DNA of 64,000 nt from Parvularcula sp. (GTDB taxonomy: Bacteria > Pseudomonadota > Alphaproteobacteria > Caulobacterales > Parvularculaceae): positions 62,001-126,000 of the forward strand of contig PAIP01000068.1 of NCBI GenBank assembly GCA_002704915.1, given 5' to 3'. The translations under genes and the position numbers were made by a program. Shown piece after piece: positions 17,377 to 26,981 of the stretch; the first letter of the stretch is position 1; the number at the start of each line of letters is the position of its first letter. Below the pieces are notes generated by a model that did no database searches, was not told the origin of the DNA, and worked only from the letters and a program-made list of their open reading frames with translations.

Positions 17377-19494
17377 TCAGAAGCGGTATCGCAAGCCGGC
17401 GTACACAGAAGGACCTGCGCCGGGCGAGAAAATACGCCCGTCCTGAACATTCTGTTCCAGAACCGGCGTGAGACCGGCGGCGAAGTTCGCATCGGTCAGA
17501 TTCTCACCTGACAGATAGAGTTCTGCATGATCGCTCATGCGCATCCCGGCGCTGAACCCCACAAGCGTATAAGTCGGCGCCGACACCTCGTTCTCGTGGT
17601 CGGCAAAATAATCACCCGCAGCCATCTCAACATTGACGGCGGCAAACCATCTGTCGGCGGCCGCATAACGCAACTCGCCGCGATAGACATGGGTCGGCAT
17701 GCCGGCGAGCTGATTGCCGTCAACTCGAAGAAAGCCAGAGTCCACAAAACTGAAGTCATTGAAATTATAGACATTCCGCAGGGTAAGCGCATGCCCGGAG
17801 CGGGCGAAACGCTGCGGAAAAAGATTAAGGTCGAGGCCAGCCTCTATCCCCTTGTGGTTAGTCTCGTCGACATTGGCGAAGAGCCCGCCAAACCCGTTTT
17901 CTTCCGGCTCTTCGATATTGATGATTTCGTTTTCAATATCGGTGTTGAAATAGGTGAGATCCCACCCGATCCAGTCATTGACCCGGCCGCGCAGGCCCGC
18001 TTCGTAGGAAAAGGCGTCCTGCTCCTCCAGACCGTTGAAGTCTTCAGGATCGTCGGAGGTGAGTTCGTCCATGCTGGGCGGCTCGTAAGAGCGGAAAGCA
18101 CTGGCGAAAACCTGAAGCGTCCTGGTCAGATTATAGACGACGCCGCCTTTGGCGGTGACGCCGGTGAAGGTGCGCTGCTCGTCGATGTCGTCGCCGCCAT
18201 CAGCGGTCAGATAGCGTTTTGTGCGCGTGAATTTCGCGCCAAGGCTGATCACGAGGTTACGCAGCGGCGAGGCCGCCGCCTCCACAAAGCCGGCCATTCG
18301 TTTCGATTTCAGATCCGTTTCGAAGAGAAGATCCCCAGACTCCCCGCGGAGATTTTCAAACCGGTTCGAGGATTTCGAGCCGGTCGCATAATTGCCGCCA
18401 AGCCGGATCATGGTCTCCACGCCGAAAAGACCGAATGCGCGTTCCGCCGCCAATCGCGCGCCCCATTCGGACCCTTGGTCTTCAATGACGCCGATATAAT
18501 CGATCTGTGCGTTCTCAATATCGCGCCGGACATAATGCGCGCCCGCATCGAAATCGACGCCGAAAAGACTGAACTCGGTCGCATTGGCGATCCGCGCCGA
18601 CAGCACTGTGCGGCCGTGCTCGTCTTCCGCGGCCCCGTCGGCGAGATAGAGGATCGGACCGCCGGGAAAGAGCGGGCCGAGGGTCACATCGCCGAGCGCC
18701 TGGGTCGGATCGTCCGCCGCACTTTGAGGGCTTAACATGCCGGGAAACTCGACATCGCTGCGCAGCGCCTCAAAGAAAAATCGGGTCGAGAAATTCTGCG
18801 CCAGTTCCAGCCCAAGATTGGCGTTGAAATGTCCGTCCAAGCGCTGGCTGTGGTCGCGATAACCGGTCTCGTAGCGCCCGGTCAGGCCCATGAAATAATC
18901 CAGGTTGCCGCTAGCCGCCGCGACGGAGACGTGCGCCTGTCCGCCGGGGCTCGCCTCGATTGACGAGCCGCCATCGAACCGCAAGATTCGGCCCGGCGCG
19001 ACACGCCCGGTGGGCGAAACAAAATCAAGAACGCCGCCGAGATTATCGCCGCCGAACATGAGGTCGCCTACGCCGCCGCGAAACACATCCACATGGGCGA
19101 CGGACATGAGGTCGACCTCGACCATATTGGTTTCACCGTGGACGTCCGTGAGCGGCGCCCCGTCGCGCAACACAATAACCGTTGAGCGATGCTGGCTGTT
19201 GCCTAGCGTAAACCCGCGAATAACAATCCGCGGTTCGTTGAGATCAAGGGCGTTCACCCAAACGCCGGGCGCAAAAAAGAACGCGTCGCCTGCATCATTG
19301 GCGTAATTGTCGACGTAATCGCTCGCCTCAATTCGGCTCGCCGGCGCGGGCCGGTCCCATTGCGCCAGTTCCTCCAAGGGCCGGTCGCGCAGCAATCCGG
19401 GCGCAGGCGTCAGACTTTCGGACTGCGCCGCGATGGCGACGCCGGAAAGGCTGAGGCCCGCCGCTCCAAGCATAAACGCTTTTTTCAAAAACAT
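17377..19494 (-). CDS. TonB-dependent receptor of the DUF1800/DUF1501 operon
   Basis: 705 residues. Signal peptide (residues 1-26, ending V-A-I-A-A), plug domain with R-I-V-I-R-G-F-T and V-D-V-F-R-G-G-V-G-D-L-M-F-G-G-D-N-L-G-G-V-L-D-F, then a beta-barrel ending in the aromatic YRF. The N-terminal part between signal and plug is unusually short. The start ATG 19494 follows an AGGGGCG ribosome site; a longer frame to 19542 would overlap the upstream gene's end region without a better signal. It follows DUF1501 by 48 bp and is the last gene of the operon, so uptake of a substrate freed or bound by the two exported partners is likely. Confidence 0.9.
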   Translation of the reverse strand: MFLKKAFMLGAAGLSLSGVAIAAQSESLTPAPGLLRDRPLEELAQWDRPAPASRIEASDYVDNYANDAGDAFFFAPGVWVNALDLNEPRIVIRGFTLGNSQHRSTVIVLRDGAPLTDVHGETNMVEVDLMSVAHVDVFRGGVGDLMFGGDNLGGVLDFVSPTGRVAPGRILRFDGGSSIEASPGGQAHVSVAAASGNLDYFMGLTGRYETGYRDHSQRLDGHFNANLGLELAQNFSTRFFFEALRSDVEFPGMLSPQSAADDPTQALGDVTLGPLFPGGPILYLADGAAEDEHGRTVLSARIANATEFSLFGVDFDAGAHYVRRDIENAQIDYIGVIEDQGSEWGARLAAERAFGLFGVETMIRLGGNYATGSKSSNRFENLRGESGDLLFETDLKSKRMAGFVEAAASPLRNLVISLGAKFTRTKRYLTADGGDDIDEQRTFTGVTAKGGVVYNLTRTLQVFASAFRSYEPPSMDELTSDDPEDFNGLEEQDAFSYEAGLRGRVNDWIGWDLTYFNTDIENEIINIEEPEENGFGGLFANVDETNHKGIEAGLDLNLFPQRFARSGHALTLRNVYNFNDFSFVDSGFLRVDGNQLAGMPTHVYRGELRYAAADRWFAAVNVEMAAGDYFADHENEVSAPTYTLVGFSAGMRMSDHAELYLSGENLTDANFAAGLTPVLEQNVQDGRIFSPGAGPSVYAGLRYRF

Positions 19495-19542
19495 GGGATC
19501 GCCCCTATTTGCTCGCCATTGCGCCGGACTGGCAGCCGCCAC

Positions 19543-20961
19543 TCAGACGACGCCCCCGCCCATAAATCCGAGATCGGTTGTGCTGAATCCGCTCAAGCCA
19601 GGCAGCGCGTCATTGAGTTCCGTGTCGTTGAGCCCGAACCAGCGTCCGAAGGTGGCTGCAAACTGGTCGACCGACGTGGTCGGAATGAGGCGGCCATTGC
19701 CGGAATCCTGATCGTGCCCGAGCACGGGCGGCGGAAAGCTTCCATACATCCGGTTGCCGCGCACGCCGCCGCCGACAACGAAGTGGTGCGCGCCCCAGCC
19801 ATGGTCAGTGCCGTCGCGATTGACGGTGAGCGTGCGCCCAAAATCGGACGCAGTGAAGGACGCAACATCATTAGCGACGCCCAGCTCTACCGTGGCGTCA
19901 TAGAATGCGCGCATGGCGCCGGCGATGCCTCCATGAAGGTTCGGGATTGAATTGGCCTGGTTCGAATGGGTGTCGAAACCGCCGGTCGCAACGAAAAACA
20001 CCTGGCGCCGGACGCCGAGCACATCGCGCAAGGCGATAATGCGCGCGACCACCTGAAGCTGCCGCGCAAGCCCCGTTTCAGGAAACACAGTGGTGAACGG
20101 CGCTTCATCATCAAAAGACTCGCTCAAGGTCCGGTTGGCGTCGATGGATTGGCGCACCGCATTGGCGTAGTCCTGCTGAAGGTAGTTGATCAGCGTCTCG
20201 TTCTCAGCGCGAAGATGCGATTCATATATGCCGGGCAGCGTATTGGAGCCGAGAAAGGCTTCGTTGCTGATCGCGCGGATGTCCTGGGGGCCGCCCGAGC
20301 CGACCTCGAACTGACCCGCGAGCTCGCCGGACAGAAAGACCGTGTTGCCCGCCGTCGAAATCACCGTGAAGGTGGCATCCGGATTGGCGCTCGCCCCCAG
20401 CATGATGTCGGCAAGGCGTCCGCCCCAACCGAAGCGCGCGCCTTCGGGCTGTGAGGCCATCCAGACCGACTGCTGGTCATTGTGGGAGAACAGCCGGGGC
20501 GGCAGCGGCGCCGACCGCGATTCATAGTCGGTTCGAGTCACCGGCGTCACCAGCGGGCCCACATTGGAAACGATCGCCGCATTGCCGCCAGTGACGAGAT
20601 CATGCAAGGGGCCGAGCTCAGGCGGCAAGGCAAACTGTCTTCCGCCGAAGTCGGACGCGTTGGCAAGCGTCATCGCCAAGAGCCGGTCGCGGTCCCGGGT
20701 CGAGCCGCCTTCAAGATCGTCATAGCGGTTGAAAAGCGCGCTGCGGATATCGGCATATTGATTATAGCTGCCGGTATCGTAAGGCAGGACCGTATCATGA
20801 CAATCCATGCCGCCGAACAGAAAGACACAGACAAGCGCGCGATAGCCGCCTGTATCGGCTGCAAAGGCGTTGAAGCGATGAAGATCGCTCATAAAACCTG
20901 CTGCGCCGCCGAGCGACAGAGCCGCAGACGTTTTCAGAAACTGTCTTCTGGTTGACCGCAT
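19543..20961 (-). CDS. DUF1501 protein, Tat-exported
   Basis: 472 residues. The N-terminus has a twin-arginine signal, S-T-R-R-Q-F-L-K, followed by a hydrophobic stretch, so folded export to the periplasm with a bound metal is expected. The body shows DUF1501 hallmarks: V-C-V-F-L-F-G-G-M-D-C-H-D-T at about residue 47, FSHNDQQSVWM in the middle, G-G-F-D-T-H-S-N-Q, and D-F-G-R-T-L and D-H-G-W-G-A-H-H near the end. The His/Asp pattern fits the alkaline-phosphatase-like fold to which the family is assigned. It is encoded 17 bp after a DUF1800 gene, a widely seen pairing. The reaction is not known. Confidence 0.9.
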   Translation of the reverse strand: MRSTRRQFLKTSAALSLGGAAGFMSDLHRFNAFAADTGGYRALVCVFLFGGMDCHDTVLPYDTGSYNQYADIRSALFNRYDDLEGGSTRDRDRLLAMTLANASDFGGRQFALPPELGPLHDLVTGGNAAIVSNVGPLVTPVTRTDYESRSAPLPPRLFSHNDQQSVWMASQPEGARFGWGGRLADIMLGASANPDATFTVISTAGNTVFLSGELAGQFEVGSGGPQDIRAISNEAFLGSNTLPGIYESHLRAENETLINYLQQDYANAVRQSIDANRTLSESFDDEAPFTTVFPETGLARQLQVVARIIALRDVLGVRRQVFFVATGGFDTHSNQANSIPNLHGGIAGAMRAFYDATVELGVANDVASFTASDFGRTLTVNRDGTDHGWGAHHFVVGGGVRGNRMYGSFPPPVLGHDQDSGNGRLIPTTSVDQFAATFGRWFGLNDTELNDALPGLSGFSTTDLGFMGGGVV

Positions 20962-20978
20962 GACAGCGCCCCTTGATT

Positions 20979-22703
20979 CTAACGTTGCGTGATATAATCG
21001 GCGGAATTCATCATCATCAGGACAGCCAGCCCCGCTCTAGCGCGCCGCTGCTCCTCGCCGGCGCCGCCGACTCCCTGAACAGCGTTGATGATGCGCGTGC
21101 GGGATTCAGCCCGCAGCGAGCCATAGGTGAGAATTTCATCCAGGTGATCCACCAACGCCGCCGGATCGTTCGCCAGCGATAACTCTTCTGAATAGTCGGC
21201 GACGTAATTGACGTCCTCTTCATCCCTGAAGACGAAGCCTTCCATGAAATTCGCATAGCCTGTGATGCTTGACCCCGTGGTGATCTGAAGCTCAGGCGCC
21301 ACAAGCCCCGCCGCGGCGCTTTCGGTTCCCGGCGCTACAAAACCCGGGCGGTAAAAGTTAAACACCGAGGGCGAGCGATAGGCCTGCTGATTCAATGTCG
21401 ATGGGGAGGCGGTGTTGCGCAGGATTTCCGCATCTTCGGTGCGCGTCTCCTCGACCCCGAAAGCGCGGGCCCAGTGCGTGAAGCGCAGGACCGGTTCGCG
21501 GATCTTGCCGAATGCAGGGTCGTTGATGCGCGCCGGGTCGCGCGCTTCCGGGTCGAGGAGAATGGCCGCCGCCACGGCGCGCAGATCGCCGCGGGTTCCA
21601 TCGCCCGCCATGGAGCCGTCCGGCAACTGGAACGAGCCGCTGCGGAACGCGTCGGCGACACGACCCACATAAGCGCTGCTGGGATTGCTCGTGACAAGAC
21701 GCTGGATCAACTGACGCGAAATAAAGGGTGGCGTGTTGCGGTGATTGTATAGCGCGTCAAGCGCCATGGAGATGCTCTGATCGCCCGGCGTATTCGCCGG
21801 TATCGTGGTTCCGAGAAAGCTTTTCGGTTCGGGCGAGTGCTGCTCCTCAAACATCATCAGCGGCAGATACTCGGCGTCGTTCGTTTCGCCGCGGCTGAAG
21901 AAATTGTCGGAGTCGGCCCAGGAAAGACCCGTGAAAACTTTCGCGAGCTCGGTCACATCGCCATTGTCATAGGTTTCAATCGGCTGACCGCCGCCATCAA
22001 GACGCAACTCGCCATTGGGCTCGAGCTCCAAAAGCCCGATGGTGAAAAGCTGCATCACCTCGCGGGCGTAATTTTCGTCCGGAACGACTTCGCCCTCGTC
22101 ATCGGCTTTCTGATTTTGCAGGTAAGTGAGAAAGATCGACATGGCCGGGCTATAGGTGACGTTCTCCAACGTCTGCCTAAAATTGCCGAGCCCCCCCGCG
22201 GACATGATGTCCATGTAATTGGCCATGGCGATGGGACGCTCGGCGAGCTGCGAGTCACTGAAAGACGCGACGAAGATCTGCGACAGGGCGAAGCCCATGC
22301 GCTGGCGCAACTGGTCGTCGCTTTTGATGGCCCGCGTCCAGAACGCTTCCGACAAGGCGCCAGGGCCCACATCCTCGCCGGATTGCTCGCGGATCAGGAC
22401 TTCCTCCAGCATCGATTCCTGCTGCTTTGTGAACTCTGCCTGAAACCAAGCGGAGACGCCCATGGCGACGAGCTCTTCGATATCCTCCTCGCCAGGGCCG
22501 AAGGTCGCCTGAGAGAGAAAACGGGACGCCTCTAGACTGCTCATGACGTCGCCTACAGCAGTCGGCGGCGTCACCGGCGCTGCGGGCGCTTGCGTTTCTT
22601 CATCACTACCGCCGCCGAAACACGCCGACAACGCCAGAACAGAAGATGCAGCCGCTATGGCCTTTGCAGATTTCCAGATTATGCATGAATGAAAGTCACG
22701 CAT
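20979..22703 (-). CDS. DUF1800 lipoprotein
   Basis: 574 residues. The signal peptide ends in a lipobox (L-S-A-C, Cys at about residue 28), followed by a GGGSDEE linker, so the protein is anchored to a membrane. The DUF1800 core begins with F-L-S-Q-A-T-F-G-P and includes NYAREVMQLFTIG, the A-K-V-F-T-G-L-S-W segment and F-I-S-R-Q-L-I-Q-R-L-V-T-S-N-P-S. DUF1800 proteins are of unknown function and nearly always accompany DUF1501. It is the first gene of a three-gene operon with DUF1501 and a TonB receptor, which suggests an envelope uptake or processing system. The 168 bp before virB11 hold no gene. Confidence 0.9.
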   Translation of the reverse strand: MRDFHSCIIWKSAKAIAAASSVLALSACFGGGSDEETQAPAAPVTPPTAVGDVMSSLEASRFLSQATFGPGEEDIEELVAMGVSAWFQAEFTKQQESMLEEVLIREQSGEDVGPGALSEAFWTRAIKSDDQLRQRMGFALSQIFVASFSDSQLAERPIAMANYMDIMSAGGLGNFRQTLENVTYSPAMSIFLTYLQNQKADDEGEVVPDENYAREVMQLFTIGLLELEPNGELRLDGGGQPIETYDNGDVTELAKVFTGLSWADSDNFFSRGETNDAEYLPLMMFEEQHSPEPKSFLGTTIPANTPGDQSISMALDALYNHRNTPPFISRQLIQRLVTSNPSSAYVGRVADAFRSGSFQLPDGSMAGDGTRGDLRAVAAAILLDPEARDPARINDPAFGKIREPVLRFTHWARAFGVEETRTEDAEILRNTASPSTLNQQAYRSPSVFNFYRPGFVAPGTESAAAGLVAPELQITTGSSITGYANFMEGFVFRDEEDVNYVADYSEELSLANDPAALVDHLDEILTYGSLRAESRTRIINAVQGVGGAGEEQRRARAGLAVLMMMNSADYITQR

Positions 22704-22871
22704 GCCTCGCCCTTTCGCCCGATCAATGCCGTCCCATATTGTCAGAGAGATAAGCAGCGGGCTGGAAAGAGGCCGTCAATTTGCGCTGAGCAATTTATCT
22801 AAATCTGTAGAACGAGGCCGCATGCTTGCTGACTCTTTCTACGCTCAAATCAGCATTACAAATTTGTGTGC

Positions 22872-23894
22872 TTAATTCTCTTCTGCGGGTGAGAACACAA
22901 TGCGTTCGATGACGCGTGCGCCGTCAATACGCGATACGTGTATAATTATATCCACAATTGAATTTATGTAGCGGATAGTTTCGCCGCGACTGAGCGGAAG
23001 GCCGGCTTGCATGGTCATCAACGACAATTGCTCCAGCGCACCTTCAGGGCTGTCCGCATGAACTGTCGTAATGGATCCGGGGTGGCCTGTGTTGATGGCG
23101 CGCAGCCACGCCGCCGCTTCCACGCCGCGAATCTCACCGAGAATGATGCGGTCGGGGCGCATTCTGAGCGCCGCTTCGAGAAGGTCGGTCATATTAATGC
23201 GCGCTTCGCCCATCTCGCCTTTGACGGCGGATAGGCTGAGATGGTTCGGCTGGGAAAGGCGCAGCTCCGCCGCATCCTCGGCGGTGATAATGCGTTCTCC
23301 ATCGCCGATCTCGCGCAACAGCGCGTTCACAAGGCTGGTCTTGCCCGTCGACGTGCCGCCCGAAACCAGCATTGTCTTGCGCGCCCGCACCGAGGCGCGC
23401 AAAAACTCTTCAATGCAGCCTTCATCGAGCAGCGATTTCAACCGCCGGTCGGTCTCGCTCATGCCTTTCGCGCGCCCGACCGCAACATGGGCGAAATTGC
23501 GCGCGCCGCCGAAATCGGAAAGCGTCAGCTCGCTCGTTACATGGCGGCGTATCGCAAGCGCCCAGTGCTCGCCCGCCGCAGGCGGCCCCGCAATCTGGAT
23601 GCGTTCGCCGGACGGCAAGGACGCCGCAAGAAGCGGCTGCTCGCGATTGATCGCCTGATGGCTTACCCTGGCGATCTGCACGGCAAGGCGCTGCAGCAGA
23701 AGGGCGTTGATGTTCGGATCGTCAAAGCGCTCGAACCCTGTCGCCGCCTGGCGTTCGATCCAGACCTCGCCCGGACGGTTGACCATGATTTCCGTCACGC
23801 CCGGATCGTCGAGCCAGCGCTCGAATGGCTTCAGGAAGGATTTGAGATAGACGTCTCTCTCCGCCGCAGAAGGAATGGGTTCGACAGCGCTCAT
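22872..23894 (-). CDS. virB11: VirB11-family secretion ATPase
   Basis: A 340-residue hexameric traffic ATPase of the VirB11/TrbB type, acting at the cytosolic face of a type IV secretion channel. Motifs: N-terminal E-I-M-V-N-R-P-G-E-V-W, Walker A GGTSTGKTS at about residue 179, the Asp box EDAAEL, Walker B R-P-D-R-I-I-L-G-E-I-R-G, and the His box N-T-G-H-P-G-S-I-T-T-V-H-A. All catalytic elements are intact. It starts inside the end of virB10 (ATGA overlap) and is the last gene of the operon. The C-terminus matches the family, so no truncation is seen. Confidence 0.95.
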   Translation of the reverse strand: MSAVEPIPSAAERDVYLKSFLKPFERWLDDPGVTEIMVNRPGEVWIERQAATGFERFDDPNINALLLQRLAVQIARVSHQAINREQPLLAASLPSGERIQIAGPPAAGEHWALAIRRHVTSELTLSDFGGARNFAHVAVGRAKGMSETDRRLKSLLDEGCIEEFLRASVRARKTMLVSGGTSTGKTSLVNALLREIGDGERIITAEDAAELRLSQPNHLSLSAVKGEMGEARINMTDLLEAALRMRPDRIILGEIRGVEAAAWLRAINTGHPGSITTVHADSPEGALEQLSLMTMQAGLPLSRGETIRYINSIVDIIIHVSRIDGARVIERIVFSPAEEN

Positions 23895-25021
23895 GGGCGC
23901 AGCCCTCCCGTCTCCGCAGGCGACGGGAAATAGAGATCGCGCGCCAGGAAAATGCGGATCTCCGTTCCCTGTTTCACGGTGATCGTCGGCGGAATATTCA
24001 TCTGCTGGGACAGGGCCTGCGCGGCGACGGCCTGCGCCTCCGATGTGGAGCCGATCACAATGCTGGAATTATTGTCATAGATGAGCGCGTTGGCGCCGAC
24101 ATCGATCACCGACAACAATATCGCCGAGCCGAAACGCTGGAAGAAATGCCGGTTGACCTTGCCGTCGAGACCGGCGCGCCCAAGCGTGTCCGTCGCCGGC
24201 GAGGCAAGCTCGATGGAAACCCCTTCTGGCGTCAAAAGCCGCGTCCAGATGACAAAGGCGCGGGACTCGCCGATGGCAAGACCCGACCGGTACTGACCGA
24301 TGAGCCGGCTGCCGCGGGGGATCAACACCGTGCGATTGTCGAGGCTGCGGATATTTTCGGATACGATGGCGCGCGCGAAGCCCGGCAGATCCGAATTGAT
24401 CGCCGTTTCAAGAACGCCGGAGACGATCGTGCCCTGTGGCACGACGCGGGACATGTCCTCTATCCTGGTCGCGCGCACGGTTTCGGGCCCCGCCCCGCCG
24501 ACGCGCTGAGCAAAGGCTTCCGACGCCGTAAGGCCGCTCACGGCGTTTGCGACCGCGCCGGAGGGGTCGCCCGCTTCGCCGCCGCCGCCATCGCCCGCGC
24601 GGCTGTTGTCCACCACCAGCGCAGGGGAGCGCAGATTGGCCTGGGCTGGCGAAGCGTTATCCGTTTGCACGACTGTGCGGCGCGATGGCGTGCGTGCATT
24701 CACGGCGGCGCGTTGTTCGGCGCGCCTCGCCTGCGCTTGCGCCTGTTGAGCTTCGCGCCTCGCCTCTTCCGCCTGCGATTGCGCAAGGGAAAGTTGCGCG
24801 CGCGTTTCCGCCATCATGGCGTCGATGGATGCGGCTTCGCGGCCCTTGCTCAACTGGTTGAAGACAAAAAGCCCGAGCATCAGCAAAACCGTGGCGCCGA
24901 GAAAGCCGGTGAGCCTGTCGCCATTGCTTTCCGCAACGCGCGGCATGGCGTAAGCGTTCGCCGTTTCAAGCGCGCTTTCAGACATGCCGGATCGCGGGTC
25001 GCGCCCGCCTTTCGTCCACAT
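23891..25021 (-). CDS. virB10: VirB10-family channel protein
   Basis: 376 residues. A short cytosolic N-terminus and one membrane helix (~residues 39-57) precede a coiled-coil, Gln/Ala/Arg-rich periplasmic linker (~residues 75-107), where most VirB10 proteins have a proline-rich linker. The C-terminal TrbI/VirB10 domain shows V-P-Q-G-T-I-V-S-G-V-L-E-T-A-I, L-I-P-R-G-S-R-L-I-G-Q-Y, the antenna region S-V-I-D-V-G-A, and the closing V-K-Q-G-T-E-I-R-I-F-L-A-R-D-L. It bridges inner and outer membranes in the core complex. The ATG overlaps the virB9 stop by one base (TGATG). Confidence 0.94.
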   Translation of the reverse strand: MWTKGGRDPRSGMSESALETANAYAMPRVAESNGDRLTGFLGATVLLMLGLFVFNQLSKGREAASIDAMMAETRAQLSLAQSQAEEARREAQQAQAQARRAEQRAAVNARTPSRRTVVQTDNASPAQANLRSPALVVDNSRAGDGGGGEAGDPSGAVANAVSGLTASEAFAQRVGGAGPETVRATRIEDMSRVVPQGTIVSGVLETAINSDLPGFARAIVSENIRSLDNRTVLIPRGSRLIGQYRSGLAIGESRAFVIWTRLLTPEGVSIELASPATDTLGRAGLDGKVNRHFFQRFGSAILLSVIDVGANALIYDNNSSIVIGSTSEAQAVAAQALSQQMNIPPTITVKQGTEIRIFLARDLYFPSPAETGGLRP

Positions 25022-25833
25022 CAGCCCGCCTCCCCGTCATTGTCGTCGCCGCCGAAAACGCGGCCGAAAAATCCCCGCTTCTTCTTACGGGCGCGCGGCG
25101 CCTCTGGCCCCGGATCGATAGGCGCATAGCCGTCATTGAAGATAAGCGTTTCAAAGCCGCCATGTTTTAGAGAAAAGATCGGCGCGATGCGGTCGACGAC
25201 AACGAAGCCGTCTTCGAAACCGTGATTGATGACGCTTTCCTTGTCATCATCATCAACGAGGAAGATCGCCGGCGCGGGCATACCCTCCGCCCATCGGAAA
25301 TAGGTATGGCGGCCATCGTCAAAGACCTGCGCCGGAAGGATCTCCCGGTCGCCTTCATAGGTGTAATCGCGGTTGACGGCGCGGTCTTCTGGCGATGGCG
25401 GCGGCGCGACGCTTGCGGTTTCGGCCTCAAGCGCTTCTTGCACTTTCTCTTCGCCTGGATAGGAAAAGCGCAGCACGAATACCATTTCGCCCGGTTTCGC
25501 TTCCGACGCCTTCTCGACCCGCAGCTCGAATATGTAGTGACGCAGAGACGTGACCACCGTCATGTTGGTGGGCGGCGCCTCGGCGATGGGCTTCAGGATC
25601 ATCACATCGCCGCGGCGGTTCGGCGTCACCTGCCAGGCGACGGAATCGCCGATGGCCACATTTTCGATGATTTCATCGTCGTTAAACTCGATCACGGTCT
25701 GAAAGCCAAGATGACCGGTCAGGGCGTAAACCCGATTCTCCGCATAGGTTCGCGTCTTGATGCGCGAATCGGCCTGCGCCGCTGTTGAGAACGCGCAAAG
25801 AAGAAGCGTCAGCATGATCGAAAGGCGTTTCAT
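25021..25833 (-). CDS. virB9: VirB9-family outer-membrane core protein
   Basis: 270 residues. A cleavable signal peptide (residues 1-21, ending A-Q-A) is followed by the VirB9/CagX domain: Y-A-E-N-R-V-Y-A-L-T-G-H-L-G-F-Q-T-V-I-E-F at about residue 29, MTVVTSLRHYIFEL in the middle, and a C-terminal domain with T-Y-F-R-W-A-E-G-M-P-A-P-A-I-F. A basic tail with a run of R-K-K-K-R closes the protein. VirB9 builds the outer-membrane ring with VirB10 and normally the lipoprotein VirB7; no VirB7 gene fits in the operon because flanking genes overlap this one. Confidence 0.94.
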   Translation of the reverse strand: MKRLSIMLTLLLCAFSTAAQADSRIKTRTYAENRVYALTGHLGFQTVIEFNDDEIIENVAIGDSVAWQVTPNRRGDVMILKPIAEAPPTNMTVVTSLRHYIFELRVEKASEAKPGEMVFVLRFSYPGEEKVQEALEAETASVAPPPSPEDRAVNRDYTYEGDREILPAQVFDDGRHTYFRWAEGMPAPAIFLVDDDDKESVINHGFEDGFVVVDRIAPIFSLKHGGFETLIFNDGYAPIDPGPEAPRARKKKRGFFGRVFGGDDNDGEAG

Positions 25834-26981
25834 GCGAACTTGCCTTTCATCGCACCGGCGCCGAAACCGCGAAAGCGCTGGCGCGTGCGCCGGCTTGAAA
25901 GCGTTGAGCCAGCGGGCGCGGCGCCCTGCGCCCCTTCAATGACGCCGCGCGTGCGCGAGGCGGCGCTGGTTCGTTCCACGGCAACCACCATGTCGGCGAC
26001 CCGGGCGTTGTCATTGGACGGTCTAGCAGACGCCGCAGCAGTTTCAGTTTGCATTTGCGTTGTATTCTGCGGCGCCTGTCCGCCAGGCAGGCGCCAGCCC
26101 GACGTCAGCTTCCCGCACATGCGCAGGACCTGCGCCATCAACAAAGCGAAGATGAAGGCCGTCACCGCCAGCACGAACACCGGTTGCGGATCGGCGAGAC
26201 CGGAACGGCGCATATCGGCAATCTCGATCACCATGGGCTCGACGAGCTGCATTAGTCCGCCAGCGAGCGCCGTCGCGAAGGCGGCGACCAGCGCATAGAG
26301 CGCCAGCGTTTTCAGCCAGCCTTCGAAAAGACCGCGCGTGCCCGGAAATAGGGCCGTCAGGATCAGGAGCGGCCCGACCGCCAGCAAAACACCAAGCAGA
26401 ATTTTGGCGATGATCAACACGCCCGCTGTCGACAGCGCCAGCGTAATGGCGCTGAACCAGAGAAGATTGACCGCGCCTGCAGATTTCGGCAGCGCGGCTT
26501 CAGCATCCGACAGTTGAGCCGGCGCCGCGCCGAAGGCGTCCGGCTGGGCAGCGGCTGTCATGTTCCATTCATTGGCGAGGCGGATGATTTCTTTCAGCAC
26601 AGCGTCGAGACGGATGAAGACGCTGTCATGACCGCCGCCAAGCATCGCCGCCGCGATCTCGTCCGCGCCGCCGTAAAAAAGGTTGAGGAACACCGCCTGA
26701 TAGGCGCCCCAGCGCGTCGCGAAGGCGAGCACCAGTCCGATCAGCAGGACTTTCGGCGCAAGGCCGGAAAGACTCAGCGCCCCTCGCCCGGTGATCAACT
26801 GAAACCCGTAGAACCCTATATATAATGTAAGCGCCGCAGTAAGCGCGGGTTCGAGAAAGCCGAACGGGCCGAACAGCGTTCCGTAGGTCGTCTCGACATA
26901 GGTCGCGATCTGGCAATCCACTTCATTGAGAAGCGGCGCAATCATGCCGTCGACGGGCGCGTTGCAGTAAGCCGCTGTCAT
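25830..26981 (-). CDS. virB6: VirB6-family inner-membrane channel protein
   Basis: 383 residues with six or so hydrophobic helices after a short periplasmic N-terminus (Q-I-A-T-Y-V-E-T-T-Y-G), matching the TrbL/VirB6 family. The conserved W-x-x-A-Y-Q-A-V-F-L-N-L segment lies around residue 92. The C-terminal ~90 residues are hydrophilic and low in complexity (Gln, Thr, Ala, Arg). The start ATG 26981 overlaps the virB4 stop (ATGA) and has GGAGG directly upstream; a frame reaching 27056 would run into virB4. VirB6 lines the substrate path through the inner membrane. Confidence 0.92.
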   Translation of the reverse strand: MTAAYCNAPVDGMIAPLLNEVDCQIATYVETTYGTLFGPFGFLEPALTAALTLYIGFYGFQLITGRGALSLSGLAPKVLLIGLVLAFATRWGAYQAVFLNLFYGGADEIAAAMLGGGHDSVFIRLDAVLKEIIRLANEWNMTAAAQPDAFGAAPAQLSDAEAALPKSAGAVNLLWFSAITLALSTAGVLIIAKILLGVLLAVGPLLILTALFPGTRGLFEGWLKTLALYALVAAFATALAGGLMQLVEPMVIEIADMRRSGLADPQPVFVLAVTAFIFALLMAQVLRMCGKLTSGWRLPGGQAPQNTTQMQTETAAASARPSNDNARVADMVVAVERTSAASRTRGVIEGAQGAAPAGSTLSSRRTRQRFRGFGAGAMKGKFA

